From assembly GCF_030409715.1 (NCBI RefSeq), contig NZ_JAUFQI010000001.1:2282501-2346500 (forward strand): 64,000 nt of DNA. Direction: 5' to 3'. Source of the stretch: Reinekea marina. Lineage in GTDB: Bacteria > Pseudomonadota > Gammaproteobacteria > Pseudomonadales > Natronospirillaceae. Positions 19,685-31,224 of the stretch are shown in pieces (positions within the stretch are counted from its first letter, which is position 1; each line of letters starts with the position of its first letter). The notes beneath the pieces were generated by a model. That model saw nothing but the letters and a program-made list of their open reading frames with translations, did no database searches and was not told where the DNA came from. Made by a program: the position numbers and the translations under genes.

Positions 19685-20716
19685 TCAGTTAACGGCTAAA
19701 GGTCCAAATAATCGGACAAATGAATCAGATGCCGCCACTTTAAATGCCTTGTCTTCTCGATAGATAAAATAGGCCGCTATATTTTGCTCGTTTGCTATAT
19801 TTAACGCTTTTTCTAATCCCATCGCCATAAAAGCCGTTGCATAAGCATCTGCATCCATGCAATTTCGCATAATAACCGATGTCGATGCTAAGTTATGACT
19901 AACAGGATAGCCTGTTTTTGGGTTTATGGTATGGCTATATCGAACACCATTTGTTTCAAAATAATTTCGATAATCCCCACTGGTGGCAATAGCCATATCC
20001 GTTAAGGGAAGTACATCAAACACTTCACGCAAGCCATCTGTAGGCGTTTCAATAGCAATGAGCCAAGCTTCGTCATTTGGCTTTACGCCTGCGCTGCGCA
20101 TTTCTCCACCAATTTCGACTAAAAACTGCTCAATTCCCTCTTCTAACAAGTACTCAGCAACTAAATCTACAGCATAACCTTTAGCAATGGCGGACAAATC
20201 TAATTCAGACGCCGCTGTTTTACTTAAGGCCTGTGAGGAGATGACTTTCACATTATCATACCCAACCAATGGTAAGCGTTGACCTATCTCAAATGCTGAT
20301 GGTTCTTCACTCACATCGGGAGATGGACCAAAACCCCATAAATCAACTAAAGGCGCAATCGTAGGGTCAAAATAACCGTGTGTTGCGTTAGAAACTTCCA
20401 ACGCGCGCGTTACGACGGCTGCGGTTCGGCTACTGACATCAAGCACTTCACCTATATCAATTGCTTTAAACTTTGATAAATCTGAACTTGGCAGATAAGT
20501 CGACATTCTAGCGTTGATATCAGACAAAATGCCTTCTATACCAAGTTGCAGTCGCTGCGATTTTGACAACGATGATACAATTTTAATGTGATAACTGGTG
20601 CCCATGGAATAACCATAAAGGCTTTGTATTTCATTTTTTTCAGTAAAACTGCATGCTGATAAAAAGCCCACCAAAAGGTAGGCTTTGAATACAGTGAATA
20701 ACACATGCTTTCGCAT
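19685..20716 (-). CDS. apbE: FAD:protein FMN transferase (NQR-associated lipoprotein)
   Basis: Attaches FMN to Thr residues of NqrB and NqrC outside the cytoplasm. The 343-residue protein has a lipobox ending LSAC (lipidated Cys22), DLSAIAKGYAVDLVAEY (the FAD-site DxxAxAKGYAVD pattern), EIGGEMRSAG, a SGDYRNYFE segment with HTINPKTGYP, and ADAYATAFMAMG with the Asp and Thr that bind Mg2+ in characterised ApbE. It lies 20 bases after nqrF and 22 before nqrM. All catalytic features look intact, unlike the paralogue at 36067-36951. Confidence 0.94.
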   Translation of the reverse strand: MRKHVLFTVFKAYLLVGFLSACSFTEKNEIQSLYGYSMGTSYHIKIVSSLSKSQRLQLGIEGILSDINARMSTYLPSSDLSKFKAIDIGEVLDVSSRTAAVVTRALEVSNATHGYFDPTIAPLVDLWGFGPSPDVSEEPSAFEIGQRLPLVGYDNVKVISSQALSKTAASELDLSAIAKGYAVDLVAEYLLEEGIEQFLVEIGGEMRSAGVKPNDEAWLIAIETPTDGLREVFDVLPLTDMAIATSGDYRNYFETNGVRYSHTINPKTGYPVSHNLASTSVIMRNCMDADAYATAFMAMGLEKALNIANEQNIAAYFIYREDKAFKVAASDSFVRLFGPLAVN

Positions 20717-20736
20717 TTATTTCTCGCTGTTAATTG

Positions 20737-21963
20737 TTAGCCGCCGAAGTCATCAAGCAAGATATTATCTTTCTCAACGCCTAAGTCTTCTAACATTTTG
20801 ATCACGGCTGCGTTCATCATTGGAGGCCCACACATGTAGTACTCGCAATCTTCCGGCGCTTCATGATCTTTCAAGTAATTCTCATAAAGAACATTATGAA
20901 TGAAGCCAGTATAACCATCCCAGTTGTCTTCTGGCATAGGATCCGACAACGCTAGGTGCCATTCAAAGTTATCGTTCTCGCGAGCCAGCATATCGTATTC
21001 TTCTTGATAGAAAGCTTCGCGCATAGAGCGAGCTCCGTACCAAAAGCTAATTTTACGCTTGCTGTTTAGTCGCTTAAGTTGGTCGAAGATATGTGAACGC
21101 ATCGGCGCCATACCAGCACCACCACCTACGAAAACCATTTCAGCATCAGTGTCTTTGGCAAAGAACTCACCAAAAGGACCGTAAACATCGATAGTGTCGC
21201 CTGGTTTTAAGTTAAATACATATGAACTCATGATACCCGGTGGATGATCGGTACCTGGAGGTGGTGACGCCACTCGAATATTAAACTTAACAATACCCTT
21301 TTCTTCAGGGTAATTCGCCATAGAATAAGCACGAATAGTTGGCTCTGTCACTTTAGACTTGTACTGCCAAATATTAAATTTATCCCAATCTGGGTGATAC
21401 TCTTCTTCAATGTCGAAATCTTTGTATTCAATCTCGTGCGGTGGGCATTCTAATTGCACATAGCCACCCGCTCGGAAATCAACATTCTCACCTTCTGGAA
21501 GCTTAAGCGTAAGTTCTTTAATGAATGTGGCCACGTTCGGGTTAGATTCAACCGTACAAGTCCACTTCTTTACGCCAAAGAACTCTGGCTCAACTTCAAT
21601 TTTCATGTCTTGCTTAACAGCAACCTGACAAGACAAACGCCAGCCTTCTCGTAATTCACCCTTTGTGAAATGTGGTTGCTCTGTTGGCAATGCTTCTCCA
21701 CCGCCCTCTAAAACCTTACATTTACACTGCGCACAGGTACCGCCGCCACCACAGGCGGATGATAAAAATACACCGTTTGCTGAAAGTGTTTGCAATAACT
21801 TTCCGCCAGCGGCTGTTGTAATTTTTTTATCGTCGTCATCGTTAATATTAATGGCGACGTCACCACTGTTTACCAGCTTTGAACGTGCTGACAAAATAAC
21901 TGCCACCAAAGCCAAAACAATGACGGTAAACAGTACAACGCCTAAAATAATTTCAGTTGTCAT
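20737..21963 (-). CDS. nqrF: Na+-NQR subunit F (NADH dehydrogenase/diaphorase)
   Basis: Entry point of electrons in Na+-NQR: oxidises NADH through FAD and a [2Fe-2S] cluster. One N-terminal membrane helix (about 4-25) is followed by a ferredoxin domain with Cys71, Cys77, Cys80 and Cys112 in [10 protein letters not shown] and LSCQV. A ferredoxin-reductase module has RAYSMANYP for FAD and [17 protein letters not shown] for NADH. At 408 residues it has full family length. It is the sixth gene of the nqrA-F operon and directly precedes apbE. Confidence 0.97.
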   Translation of the reverse strand: MTTEIILGVVLFTVIVLALVAVILSARSKLVNSGDVAININDDDDKKITTAAGGKLLQTLSANGVFLSSACGGGGTCAQCKCKVLEGGGEALPTEQPHFTKGELREGWRLSCQVAVKQDMKIEVEPEFFGVKKWTCTVESNPNVATFIKELTLKLPEGENVDFRAGGYVQLECPPHEIEYKDFDIEEEYHPDWDKFNIWQYKSKVTEPTIRAYSMANYPEEKGIVKFNIRVASPPPGTDHPPGIMSSYVFNLKPGDTIDVYGPFGEFFAKDTDAEMVFVGGGAGMAPMRSHIFDQLKRLNSKRKISFWYGARSMREAFYQEEYDMLARENDNFEWHLALSDPMPEDNWDGYTGFIHNVLYENYLKDHEAPEDCEYYMCGPPMMNAAVIKMLEDLGVEKDNILLDDFGG

Positions 21964-21984
21964 AATTTGAATCCCTTTGGTGTA

Positions 21985-22593
21985 TTACAGCGAAACGCCT
22001 GAGAAAGACATAAAGCCTAACGACATTAAACCAACCGTTGCAAAGGTAATGCCTAAGCCTCGTAAGCCTTCTGGTACATCACTGTACTTCAGCTTTTCAC
22101 GAATACCGGCCAACGCAACAATGGCCAATGCCCAACCTGCGCCTGCACCGACACCATAAACTACGCTTTCGCTAAAGTTGTAATCACGCTCCACCATAAA
22201 CAACGACGCACCCAAAATTGCGCAGTTCACCGTAATAAGTGGTAAAAACACGCCAAGCGCGTTGTATAAAGCTGGGAAATAACGATCAAGTACCATCTCT
22301 AAGATTTGTACGATCGCAGCAATTACGCCAATGTAGCTAAGGTATCCTAAGAAACTTAAATCAGCTTCAGGAAAACCCGCCCAAGCCAAAGCCCCTTCTT
22401 GTAATACGTAAACGTATAAAAGGTTGTTCACCGGAACAGTAATCGCTTGAACAACAATAACCGCAACACCCAAACCAATGGCAGCGGATACCTTCTTGGA
22501 AATAGCCAAGAAAGTACACATGCCTAAGAAGAATGCCAAGGCCATGTTTTCAACAAACACAGCTCGGATAAATAGACTGATTAGGCCTTCCAT
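21985..22593 (-). CDS. nqrE: Na+-NQR subunit E
   Basis: Hydrophobic subunit of 202 residues with six membrane helices, related to NqrD and RnfA. With NqrD it holds an iron centre between inverted half-channels; the Cys of [11 protein letters not shown] (about 22-26) and a later Cys in [10 protein letters not shown] (about 116-124) are the expected ligand positions. Its start shares one base with the nqrD stop, and nqrF follows after 21 bases. Confidence 0.96.
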   Translation of the reverse strand: MEGLISLFIRAVFVENMALAFFLGMCTFLAISKKVSAAIGLGVAVIVVQAITVPVNNLLYVYVLQEGALAWAGFPEADLSFLGYLSYIGVIAAIVQILEMVLDRYFPALYNALGVFLPLITVNCAILGASLFMVERDYNFSESVVYGVGAGAGWALAIVALAGIREKLKYSDVPEGLRGLGITFATVGLMSLGFMSFSGVSL

Positions 22594-23252
22594 TAGTGAG
22601 CCTCCTTATTTACGTTCTTGGCAATTTTATAGTCTTCGGCTTCTACCTGATCTTTTTGGTACAAACGCAACCACCAAATAAAACCAGCGATAATGAAGAA
22701 TGCGCTCGGCGGCAACAATAGCAACCCATTTGGAATGTACCAGCCACCGTCATTGACCAATGGCAAAATTGTTATGCCAAAGAGCTTACCTGCACCTAAA
22801 AACTCACGAATTACCGCGATAAAAATAAGTACAACGCTGTAGCCTAAACCATTTCCGATGCCATCCATAAAGCTTGAACGTGGTGGGTTAGACATTGCGA
22901 ATGCTTCTGCACGCCCCATCACAATACAGTTGGTAATAATTAGACCAACAAAGACCGACAGCTGCTTTGAAATATCATAAGCAAAGGCTTTCAAAATTTG
23001 GTCCACAACAATTACCAGTGAAGCAATAATCGTCATCTGAACAATGATTCGAATGTTCGAAGGAATGAAGTTTCGAATCAAAGAGATAAAAAAGTTAGAA
23101 AATGCAGTAACCGTGGTCAATGCTAAACACATAACCAACGTAACCTGTAGGCTTGTTGTAACAGCTAGTGCCGAACAGATACCTAAGATTTGCAATGCAA
23201 TCGGGTTGTTTTCAAAAATTGGAGAAAACAAAATCTTTTTAGTATCAGACAT
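22593..23252 (-). CDS. nqrD: Na+-NQR subunit D
   Basis: Membrane subunit of 219 residues with six helices, paralogous to NqrE and homologous to RnfE. Cys residues in [10 protein letters not shown] (about 23-32) and [13 protein letters not shown] (about 106-118) match the iron-binding pair. The gene is separated by one base from nqrC and overlaps nqrE by one base, which fits translational coupling within the operon. Confidence 0.96.
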   Translation of the reverse strand: MSDTKKILFSPIFENNPIALQILGICSALAVTTSLQVTLVMCLALTTVTAFSNFFISLIRNFIPSNIRIIVQMTIIASLVIVVDQILKAFAYDISKQLSVFVGLIITNCIVMGRAEAFAMSNPPRSSFMDGIGNGLGYSVVLIFIAVIREFLGAGKLFGITILPLVNDGGWYIPNGLLLLPPSAFFIIAGFIWWLRLYQKDQVEAEDYKIAKNVNKEAH

Positions 23253-23253
23253 A

Positions 23254-24033
23254 TTAAGCTCCTCCTGCTTTAAGGTTTTCTAAGAACGGCTTGAAGCCAT
23301 CTTCACCTAACCAATACTGAACAAGGTTTGTCACACCGTTACTCGTCAATGTAGCGCCACTTAGGCCATCGACTCTGTGGTTTGCTTCAAACTCGTTGGC
23401 CGGGTTAATTGATCCCTTTTTCAAGCCTATGACGGCTTCGCCATTGTTATAAACTTGCTTGCCTGGCCACATTGACTTCCACTTAGGATTATCAACTTCG
23501 CCACCTAAGCCGGGCGTTTCTGCGTGATCATAAAAACCTAAACCCACGACCGTATTCAGATCGTTCTCAAGAGCAATAAAGCCCCAGAGTGTAGACCACA
23601 AGCCATAGCCACGAACCGGCAAAATGATAATATCGAGCTCACCTGCACTGTCGCGCACCAAATAAACTTCAGTAAACGTTTCACGGCGCTTGATGCCTGC
23701 TGGGTCTTCTTTTTTACCCAGTGCTTTTGTAATTTCTGGATTAGAAATTGCTTTCACTGGATCAAAAGTATCCACGTCGAACTCAGTTGAAAACTGACCA
23801 GTTTCAATATTGACCAACCGTGTTTCAATTTGCTCGAACTGCTCTTCAACCGTTTTACCTTCAACTAAAAGGCCGGCCGCTGATAAGATATTTCGTTTTA
23901 AGTCGAGTTCTTTATTCTTTACTTGCAGTGGGCGCAACGCAACCGCGGACGATGCCACAATAATTGCGCAAACCAGACAAACGGCAAAAGCGACCGTAAA
24001 GATATATTGAATGGAGTCTTTATTCTTAGCCAC
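23254..24033 (-). CDS. nqrC: Na+-NQR subunit C (covalent FMN)
   Basis: Periplasm-facing flavoprotein subunit of 259 residues with one N-terminal membrane helix (about 9-33). The flavinylation site is DGLSGATLT with Thr228 as the FMN attachment residue, the target of ApbE encoded in the same operon. GLWSTLWGF and ETPGLGGEV are further family segments. It overlaps nqrB by 8 bases. Confidence 0.97.
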   Translation of the reverse strand: MAKNKDSIQYIFTVAFAVCLVCAIIVASSAVALRPLQVKNKELDLKRNILSAAGLLVEGKTVEEQFEQIETRLVNIETGQFSTEFDVDTFDPVKAISNPEITKALGKKEDPAGIKRRETFTEVYLVRDSAGELDIIILPVRGYGLWSTLWGFIALENDLNTVVGLGFYDHAETPGLGGEVDNPKWKSMWPGKQVYNNGEAVIGLKKGSINPANEFEANHRVDGLSGATLTSNGVTNLVQYWLGEDGFKPFLENLKAGGA

Positions 24034-25228
24034 GAGCTAACCTCCGCTTGATGTTCCGTTGAACAACAAAGTAATCGATCGTTGGGGCGAAAATATTGGC
24101 AAATAAAATTGCTAACATGATGCCTTCTGGGAATGCTGGGTTAATGACCCGAATTAAGATAGTCATTAGGCCAACCAACACACCAAACCAAATTTTACCT
24201 GCATTGGTCATGGCCGCTGAGACTGGGTCGGTTGCCATGAACATCATGCCAAAGGCAAAGCCACCAATAACTAGGTGCCAATACCATGGAATAGCAAACA
24301 TCGGATTGGTTTCAGAGCCGGTTACATTGAACAATAATGTTGTGGCAATTAAGCCGATCATTACACCCAATACAATTCGCCATTGAACAATACCCATTAC
24401 CATAAGCACGAAGCCACCTAACAAGATCATCAAAGTAGATACTTCACCTACTGAGCCCTGTTGGAAACCTAAGAACGCTTCCATCCAAGTTAGGCTGCCG
24501 ATCATGTTATCTACCAAGCCATCCGAGAAAGCTACGCTGAGCGCAGTTGCCCCGGAAAAACCATCGACTGCGGTCCAAACAGCATCACCCGACATAGAAG
24601 CAGGATAAGCAAAGTACAAGAACGCACGGCCTGTTAATGCCGGGTTTAGGAAGTTCTTGCCGGTGCCACCGAAAATCTCTTTACCGATAACAACACCAAA
24701 CGAAATACCTAATGCCACAGCCCAAAGCGGGATAGTTGGCGGACAAATCAACGCGAATAAAATAGAAGTAACAAAGAAACCTTCATTAACTTCATGGCCA
24801 CGAATAGAGGCAAAGAGGATTTCCCAGAATATCCCTACTGCGAAGGTAACGATATAAATAGGTAAAAAGTAGACTGCGCCGAAAGCAAAGTTATCCCACA
24901 AGCTTGAAGGATCGTTTCCGGCAATCAGGCCGATAATAGCTTCACGCCAAGTATCAGCAAACACACCGGCACCACTGGCAACAGCGGTATTGGCTTGAAA
25001 CCCTAGGTTCCACATTCCCCAAAACATGGCTGGGAATACAAATAGCCAAACCATAATCATCATACGTTTCAAATCCATGCCGTCACGTACATGTGACGAA
25101 GAATGCGTATTGGATGCAACTTTATATAAAGCTGTGTCTATCGCTTCAAACAATGGATACAACGGCGCATATTTTCCGCCTTTGTGAAACTGAGGTTCGA
25201 TTTTATCTAAAAAAGCCCGAAGACCCAT
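24026..25228 (-). CDS. nqrB: Na+-NQR subunit B (covalent FMN, riboflavin)
   Basis: Main membrane subunit of 400 residues with about ten helices, containing the sodium path, a bound riboflavin and a covalent FMN. The attachment motif is DGFSGATAL with Thr228. [10 protein letters not shown] and [10 protein letters not shown] are strongly conserved NqrB segments. It begins 2 bases after the nqrA stop and overlaps nqrC. Confidence 0.97.
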   Translation of the reverse strand: MGLRAFLDKIEPQFHKGGKYAPLYPLFEAIDTALYKVASNTHSSSHVRDGMDLKRMMIMVWLFVFPAMFWGMWNLGFQANTAVASGAGVFADTWREAIIGLIAGNDPSSLWDNFAFGAVYFLPIYIVTFAVGIFWEILFASIRGHEVNEGFFVTSILFALICPPTIPLWAVALGISFGVVIGKEIFGGTGKNFLNPALTGRAFLYFAYPASMSGDAVWTAVDGFSGATALSVAFSDGLVDNMIGSLTWMEAFLGFQQGSVGEVSTLMILLGGFVLMVMGIVQWRIVLGVMIGLIATTLLFNVTGSETNPMFAIPWYWHLVIGGFAFGMMFMATDPVSAAMTNAGKIWFGVLVGLMTILIRVINPAFPEGIMLAILFANIFAPTIDYFVVQRNIKRRLARG

Positions 25229-25230
25229 AA

Positions 25231-26568
25231 TTATCCCTCCAGCTCTATTTTAGTTAGCACATCCCGCAAAATTGGGCCGTACTCATATTTACCTGCACAT
25301 ACATAAGTACACAGCGCGATATCGTCTTCATCTAACTCCAACGCACCCAATTGTTCAGCACCTTCAAGATCACCGGTGACAATGGCACGCAAAAGTTGAG
25401 TCGCTAGGATATCGAGAGGCATAACCTTCTCAAACTGGCCAATTGGCAGCATGCCGCGCTCAGAACCATTGGTTGTTGTGGTGAAATCGAACAATTTGTT
25501 TTTGAACAAACTAGAGATAAACGTACGTTTCACAGAATGGTTATTCACGCCTAAGCGTAAGAAGTGAATCATTGGGCGAGAATAGTCTTCTGCCAACACA
25601 CTCAATTGGGTATGGAAACGCCCTAAATAAGCCAAAGGACCTTTACCTGTACGACCACCAAAAACAGAACCTGAAATTAAACGGTTGTCGCCGTCTTTGA
25701 GTTCATCTTGAGCAATCATGGTTAAATCGGCGCCCAACTGGGTACGCACGAGTCTTGGCTCTTTTACTTGAGGGCCGGCAATCGAGATTACTCGATTCAT
25801 ATCTAATTCACCGGTTAAAAACAGGTTCGCCATAGCGATTACGTCTTGATAGCCAATAGTCCAAACAGTTTTAGTCGCCGATACTGGCTCTAAAAAGTGG
25901 ATATGAGTACCAGGATTGCCCGCTGGGTGAACGCCACCGAACTCTTCAACTTGTATGCCACTGGCCGTTGGAATAGACGCGCCAGGCGCTTTACAAAGAT
26001 AAACTTTGCCTTGCGTCAACTTAGTTAACAACCCCAAACCTAGCTCAAATGCTTCAGCTTGCTCGGCAATTATAACTTCAGGATTTGCGGCAAGTGGATT
26101 GGTATCCATGGCTTGAACAAAAATAGCGGCCGCTTCTGAATCAATGGCTGGAGCTTTAGAATAAGGACGCGTTCGCAATGCTGCCCACAAGCCAGATTCT
26201 ACTAACTGACTTCGAAGCTCTTCAGCACTGATAGAAGCCAATGCAGACTTGTCGAATTTTTTAAATTCGACCGCGTCATTTCCCTGCACTTCTATAACAA
26301 GTGACTGAAAAACACGTCGCTTACCGCGATTAATTTCTTTTACAACGCCCGAGGCTGGCGCAGTGTATACGACACCTTCATTTTTCTTGTCAGAAAAAAC
26401 AGGTTGGCCTTTTTTGACTTGATCGCCTTCACGTACCAGCATCGTTGGTTTCATGCCGTGGTAATCGTACCCGATCAGAGCCACCGTACTAACGGGTCGA
26501 CCTTCAGAAATTTCCTGGCGGGGTGCGCCGGAGATCGGAAGATCCAAACCTTTCTTGATGGTTATCAT
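25231..26568 (-). CDS. nqrA: Na+-NQR subunit A
   Basis: First gene of the operon; cytoplasmic subunit implicated in ubiquinone binding. The 445 residues begin with the typical [14 protein letters not shown] and have the biotinyl/lipoyl-like domain (GEDYHGMKP-like segment and GQPVFSDKK) and the SLBB-like domain. No membrane helix is seen. The promoter should lie in the 340-base region shared with divergent mfd. Confidence 0.97.
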   Translation of the reverse strand: MITIKKGLDLPISGAPRQEISEGRPVSTVALIGYDYHGMKPTMLVREGDQVKKGQPVFSDKKNEGVVYTAPASGVVKEINRGKRRVFQSLVIEVQGNDAVEFKKFDKSALASISAEELRSQLVESGLWAALRTRPYSKAPAIDSEAAAIFVQAMDTNPLAANPEVIIAEQAEAFELGLGLLTKLTQGKVYLCKAPGASIPTASGIQVEEFGGVHPAGNPGTHIHFLEPVSATKTVWTIGYQDVIAMANLFLTGELDMNRVISIAGPQVKEPRLVRTQLGADLTMIAQDELKDGDNRLISGSVFGGRTGKGPLAYLGRFHTQLSVLAEDYSRPMIHFLRLGVNNHSVKRTFISSLFKNKLFDFTTTTNGSERGMLPIGQFEKVMPLDILATQLLRAIVTGDLEGAEQLGALELDEDDIALCTYVCAGKYEYGPILRDVLTKIELEG

Positions 26569-26907
26569 AATTATAGTATCCGTTGACTTCGCGAGATCTT
26601 TGCTTGGTTTATAACCAATATGACCGCTTCGTTGTCAAATTGCTTTCAGGTAATTCGTGTGCACTGTGGTTCACAGCTACTCGAACACCTCCCAAAAAAT
26701 CGTGCGATAGTATAAAGATCCGCGCTATATAAGGCCAGCGCGTATTTTACCGCTTGGTTAAAAAAATTTACTCGACCGATTAATTTTTGTACCACTTCAG
26801 TGTAGTCGGCCACTTTCATTTGACAAATATTCAATGAATACTCGCGCATGAGTAAGTTTTTACCTAGAATCGCGACTCCATTCGAACAGTACTGTTTCCT
26901 ATTCGTC
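26569..26907. promoter_or_regulatory. divergent nqrA/mfd intergenic region
   Basis: About 340 bases without a convincing gene; open frames here are not supported. It should hold promoters for the nqr operon and mfd. CGCGCT (26721-26726) and AGCGCG (26737-26742) form a spaced inverted repeat with a 10-base spacer, the only candidate operator I can point to. No sodium- or redox-responsive site is recognised. Confidence 0.4.
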
Positions 26908-29900
26908 ATGACATTTTTTACTTTTAAGACACCGAATAAAGCCAGCGATATTAAAAAGATAGGTAATTTAGCGGGAAGCAGCCAAGCACTGTTACTCGTA
27001 AACCTTATTGAGCAGCAAGGCGGTACCATTTTTTGTATTGTGAACTCCCCCGCCGAATTAGAATCTCTAGCCTCCGATTTAGCCTGTCTACGACAAAATA
27101 ACGACTGGTCAATTCAGACCTTTCCAGATTGGGAAACACTGCCCTACGATGGTTTTTCGCCTCATGAAGACATTATTTCAGATCGCTTATCGGTACTGTC
27201 ATCGTTAGCAAGCCAATCAAACAGCCTCGTTTTGGCCACCGTTTCAAACATTAGCCACCGCTTACCCCCTGTTTCCGCGATCCAAGGAAACCACTTTCAT
27301 TGGCAAGTTGGTCAAACACTCAATATTGATCAGCAACGGCAACAACTGCAATCTTCTGGTTACCGCGCAACGGAAACTGTATTTGAACATGGTGAATTTG
27401 CCGTGCGAGGCTCACTGCTCGATGTTTTCCCAATGGGCTCAGAGCAGCCGGTTCGAATCGAGCTGTTTGATGACGAAATCGAGTCTATTCGTTGGTTTGA
27501 CCCTGAAACTCAGCGAACAAGTGAACAAACCAACAGCATTACCCTTCTACCTGGACGTGAAGTCCCTTTAACGGAAGCGGGCATAAACCACTTTAGACAG
27601 TCTTTTAGGAGCCGCTTTGATTGTGACTTTAACAAGTCGACACTCTATAAAGAAGTTAGTCAAGGTATCGCCAGCCCAGGAGTCGAATATTACATTCCTC
27701 TTTTTTACGAAGAGACTGCGAGCTTTTTCGATTACCTCCCAAACAACACAACCATAGTCACGACTGAAAAGCTCAATGAAACTTTTGATCGCTATTGGCT
27801 AGAGATTCAAAACCGATATGAAAATCGTCGCCATGATGTATTCAATCCAATTCTAGAACCTAACGAACTCTTTTTACCGCAAGAAGTTTTCTTTGGTCAT
27901 TTAAAGGCATTTCCACGGATAATGCTTTCGCACCATGCCTTTGACGATTCTCAAGCTTTCAACCAAAACACAGAAAAGCCTTCTGTTTACCCAATTGATC
28001 ACCGGGCAACAGAGCCTCTTAACAAATTGGAATGCTTCCTAAAAGAAACGGATCATCGCGTTTTATTTTGTGCAGAAAGCGCAGGACGTAGAGAGGCGCT
28101 GCGTGAATTACTGGCCCGAATACGAGTAAAACCAACCGATTGCACAAACATTCACGCCTTTTTAGAGCAGCCAGATATAAACATTGGGTTAACCGTAGCC
28201 CCGCTATCGACGGGCATGACGTTAACGGACGCCAAAATAACCTTAATTGCAGAAACGCAATTGTTCGGCGAATACGTTGCGCAACGACGCCGACGTAAAC
28301 CAGGAACACCGTCTGAACAAAGCGATAGCGACCAAGTAATTAAAAGCTTAACCGAACTCAGCATTGGCACGCCAGTCGTGCACTTGGATCACGGTATCGG
28401 CCGCTATATGGGTTTAGAAATACTGGATATAGACGGCCAAACTCAAGAATTTTTAAAGCTCGAGTACGCTCAAGGCAGTAATCTCTATGTACCCGTATCG
28501 AGTTTGCATTTAATCAGCCGATATTCAGGAGCCGATGTTGACTACGCGCCTATTCACAAGCTAGGCAATGATCGCTGGGCTAAAACCAAGCGAAAAGCGG
28601 CTGAAAAGATCCGAGATACAGCCGCAGAATTGCTCGACATTTACGCTCGCAGAGAAGCTCAAAAAGGGTATGGCTTCACTATTGATGAAACCGATACGGC
28701 ATTGTTTGCCAGTGGTTTTGGCTTTGAAGAAACCGAAGACCAACAAATCGCGATTGATGCCGTAACCAATGATATGCGTCAAAAGCGACCAATGGACAGG
28801 CTTGTGTGTGGTGATGTTGGCTTTGGCAAAACCGAAGTCGCTATGCGTGCCGCCTTTATTGCCGCCAACAATGGAAAACAAGTGGCCATTCTAGTGCCCA
28901 CTACCCTGTTGGCCCAGCAACATTTTGAAGGCTTCCAAGACCGTTTCGCTGATTGGCCATTTAGAATAGAAGTGCTCAGCCGGTTTAACAGCTCTAAAGA
29001 AACACAATCGACCTTAGAATCTTTAGCCGATGGTAAAGTTGATATCGTCATAGGAACGCATAAGCTTTTACAAAAGTCAGTGAAATTTAAAGACTTAGGG
29101 CTTTTAATAGTCGACGAAGAGCACCGATTTGGTGTTTCGCAGAAAGAGACCATCAAAGCGTTACGCGCCAATGTCGATATTCTCGCTCTCACGGCAACGC
29201 CGATTCCACGTACCATGAACATGTCGATGTCTGGTGTACGCGATTTAAGCATCATTGCGACACCGCCAGCCAAACGACTGTCCGTAAAAACATTTGTTCG
29301 CGAGAAAGACGATGCGTTAACTAAAGAAGCCATTCTGCGAGAAGTACTTCGAGGTGGCCAAGTGTACTTTTTACACAATGAAGTCAGTACGATTGAAAAA
29401 ACGCAACAGTATTTAACAGATTTAATCCCCGAAGCTCGAGTGGTCGTTGCTCATGGCCAAATGCCAGAGCGCCAACTTGAACGAATCATGAGCGACTTTT
29501 ATCATAAGCGATTCAATGTTTTGCTTTGTACCACCATTATTGAAACCGGCATCGATGTACCCAGTGCAAACACGATCATCATTGAACGAGCGGATAAATT
29601 TGGCCTAGCACAATTGCATCAGCTTCGAGGGCGCGTCGGTCGGTCACACCACCAAGCTTATGCTTACCTGCTAACGCCGCCTTGGAAAACAATGACCAAA
29701 GATGCACAAAAAAGATTAGAAGCTATTGCCGAATCTCAGCATTTAGGTGCCGGTTTCACGTTGGCGACACACGATCTTGAAATTCGTGGCGCAGGGGAAT
29801 TGCTGGGTGAAGAGCAAAGCGGTCATATAGAAGGTATTGGATTTGCCTTATATATGGATTTACTGAACAAGGCCGTACGCGCCCTAAGAAAGGGTGAGGA

Positions 29901-30360
29901 TATTTCACTCGATGATATAGAAAATCAAGGACCCGATGTTAACTTACGCATTCCTGCCTTGATTCCTGCTGACTATATGGGCGATATTAACACTCGGCTT
30001 TCCATGTATAAGCGCATTGCGACTATCACTGATGATGCCAATATGCGTGAATTACAGGTAGAATTAATTGATCGATTTGGTTTATTGCCTGATTCTGTGA
30101 AAAACTTATGCCGTTTAACATTGGTTCGCTTAAAAATAGAACAGCTCGGTGCCACACGACTCGACATGAACGATTCGGGCGGTAGCCTAGATTTTGGAAA
30201 ATCTACCACGGTAGACCCTATTAAAATCGTTCAACTGGTTCAGGCTCAACCACATATTTATAGCCTTGTAAAAGGCACTAAATTAACGTTTAAAGCCGAC
30301 ACTCAAACTGCCGATCAGCGCTTTGAGACGGTCGAAAAACTACTGACACTTTTAAAATAA
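26908..30360 (+). CDS. mfd: transcription-repair coupling factor Mfd
   Basis: Removes RNA polymerase stalled at DNA lesions and recruits UvrA. A protein of 1150 residues with the UvrB-like N-terminal module (WETLPYDGFSPHEDI; RGSLLDVFPMG), the RNA-polymerase-interaction domain (VHLDHGIGRYMGLE), and an SF2 translocase with Walker A GDVGFGKTEVA, DEEH (IVDEEHRFG), LTATPIPRTM and the TRG-type C-terminal part (GAGELLGEEQSGHIEGIGF). The frame is open from 26848, but the ATG at 26908 gives the N-terminal length of other Mfd proteins; neither start has a good ribosome-binding site. csiV follows after 10 bases. Confidence 0.96.
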   Translation: MTFFTFKTPNKASDIKKIGNLAGSSQALLLVNLIEQQGGTIFCIVNSPAELESLASDLACLRQNNDWSIQTFPDWETLPYDGFSPHEDIISDRLSVLSSLASQSNSLVLATVSNISHRLPPVSAIQGNHFHWQVGQTLNIDQQRQQLQSSGYRATETVFEHGEFAVRGSLLDVFPMGSEQPVRIELFDDEIESIRWFDPETQRTSEQTNSITLLPGREVPLTEAGINHFRQSFRSRFDCDFNKSTLYKEVSQGIASPGVEYYIPLFYEETASFFDYLPNNTTIVTTEKLNETFDRYWLEIQNRYENRRHDVFNPILEPNELFLPQEVFFGHLKAFPRIMLSHHAFDDSQAFNQNTEKPSVYPIDHRATEPLNKLECFLKETDHRVLFCAESAGRREALRELLARIRVKPTDCTNIHAFLEQPDINIGLTVAPLSTGMTLTDAKITLIAETQLFGEYVAQRRRRKPGTPSEQSDSDQVIKSLTELSIGTPVVHLDHGIGRYMGLEILDIDGQTQEFLKLEYAQGSNLYVPVSSLHLISRYSGADVDYAPIHKLGNDRWAKTKRKAAEKIRDTAAELLDIYARREAQKGYGFTIDETDTALFASGFGFEETEDQQIAIDAVTNDMRQKRPMDRLVCGDVGFGKTEVAMRAAFIAANNGKQVAILVPTTLLAQQHFEGFQDRFADWPFRIEVLSRFNSSKETQSTLESLADGKVDIVIGTHKLLQKSVKFKDLGLLIVDEEHRFGVSQKETIKALRANVDILALTATPIPRTMNMSMSGVRDLSIIATPPAKRLSVKTFVREKDDALTKEAILREVLRGGQVYFLHNEVSTIEKTQQYLTDLIPEARVVVAHGQMPERQLERIMSDFYHKRFNVLLCTTIIETGIDVPSANTIIIERADKFGLAQLHQLRGRVGRSHHQAYAYLLTPPWKTMTKDAQKRLEAIAESQHLGAGFTLATHDLEIRGAGELLGEEQSGHIEGIGFALYMDLLNKAVRALRKGEDISLDDIENQGPDVNLRIPALIPADYMGDINTRLSMYKRIATITDDANMRELQVELIDRFGLLPDSVKNLCRLTLVRLKIEQLGATRLDMNDSGGSLDFGKSTTVDPIKIVQLVQAQPHIYSLVKGTKLTFKADTQTADQRFETVEKLLTLLK

Positions 30361-30370
30361 AGAAACGAAC

Positions 30371-31219
30371 ATGATGCGAAATAACTTAACGCTGGCGACC
30401 TTATTATCACTGTCTTTGTGGTCGGCTACCGTACATGCCGAAGACCAAGCTGAAGAACGCTGGTTCCAAGTGGAAATCATCGCTTTTACCAACGCCGATG
30501 TTGAAACAGATTCACCCGAGGCTTGGCCTAGCTACTCGACTATAGAAACACCAGAGCAATTCATTCAAATTAAAGGGGTAACTGAGTTGCTGACCGCAAA
30601 TTCGGCTCAGGAACCGACAGAAGAAGAATTAGCCGAGCTAGAAGAAGCGACGTTAGAGCCCCAAATGACAGAAATAAACTTGGAGGCATTTGTCGCACTG
30701 TCTGAATTTGAACGCCAACTTAATGTACAGCGCTTGTCTTTAGAAGGCAGTCGAAGTCATCGAGTACTGTTTCACGAAGCTTGGAATCAGCCGGTACCTA
30801 ACAGAGACAACGTTATACCAATCCGTATAGATGGTGGTGAAAAGTACGGCCGCCAAGCTGAATTACAAGGCTATATAGATTTATATGTTGAACGCTATTT
30901 ACATCTCAACACTCGGCTGACGTTTTTAGAATACGCAAAAAGCCAAGATCCATTTAGTTTTTTTAGTGAATCCAATACTTCCGGATCGGCTACAGATGCC
31001 GTAGATGATTTTGGTGGCTTGTCGCTTATTAATGCAGATTCACTTTTGAACAATCGTGTTAGCCGTAAATCGGATGACTATTTTATATCGACCAGCGCTG
31101 CGGCAATGAACGAGAACCGAAGAATGAGAAGTAAAGAGTTGCATTACTTCGATAACCCAAAATTTGGACTCATCGTGTTAATAACCCCAATTGAACTAAA
31201 ACAGCCTGATGAAAACTAA
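30371..31219 (+). CDS. CsiV-like periplasmic protein
   Basis: Secreted protein of 282 residues with a signal peptide (cleavage likely after TVHA, about residue 23) and the family opening RWFQVEIIAF. CsiV proteins were linked to peptidoglycan binding and envelope stress in Shewanella; the function here is inferred by resemblance. Other shared segments are LVERYLHLNTRLTFLEY-like and HYFDNPKFGLIVLITP near the end. It sits between mfd and the phosphorylase gene in an order I recall from Pseudomonas and ends at a strong terminator. Confidence 0.78.
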   Translation: MMRNNLTLATLLSLSLWSATVHAEDQAEERWFQVEIIAFTNADVETDSPEAWPSYSTIETPEQFIQIKGVTELLTANSAQEPTEEELAELEEATLEPQMTEINLEAFVALSEFERQLNVQRLSLEGSRSHRVLFHEAWNQPVPNRDNVIPIRIDGGEKYGRQAELQGYIDLYVERYLHLNTRLTFLEYAKSQDPFSFFSESNTSGSATDAVDDFGGLSLINADSLLNNRVSRKSDDYFISTSAAAMNENRRMRSKELHYFDNPKFGLIVLITPIELKQPDEN

Positions 31220-31224
31220 AAATC

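Noticed and set aside
26646..27029. 127-codon minus-strand open frame between nqrA and mfd
   Set aside because: It overlaps the mfd start, has no recognisable protein pattern and no ribosome-binding site.
28779..29378. 199-codon minus-strand frame inside mfd
   Set aside because: It is antisense to the conserved translocase motifs of mfd and has the composition of a codon shadow.
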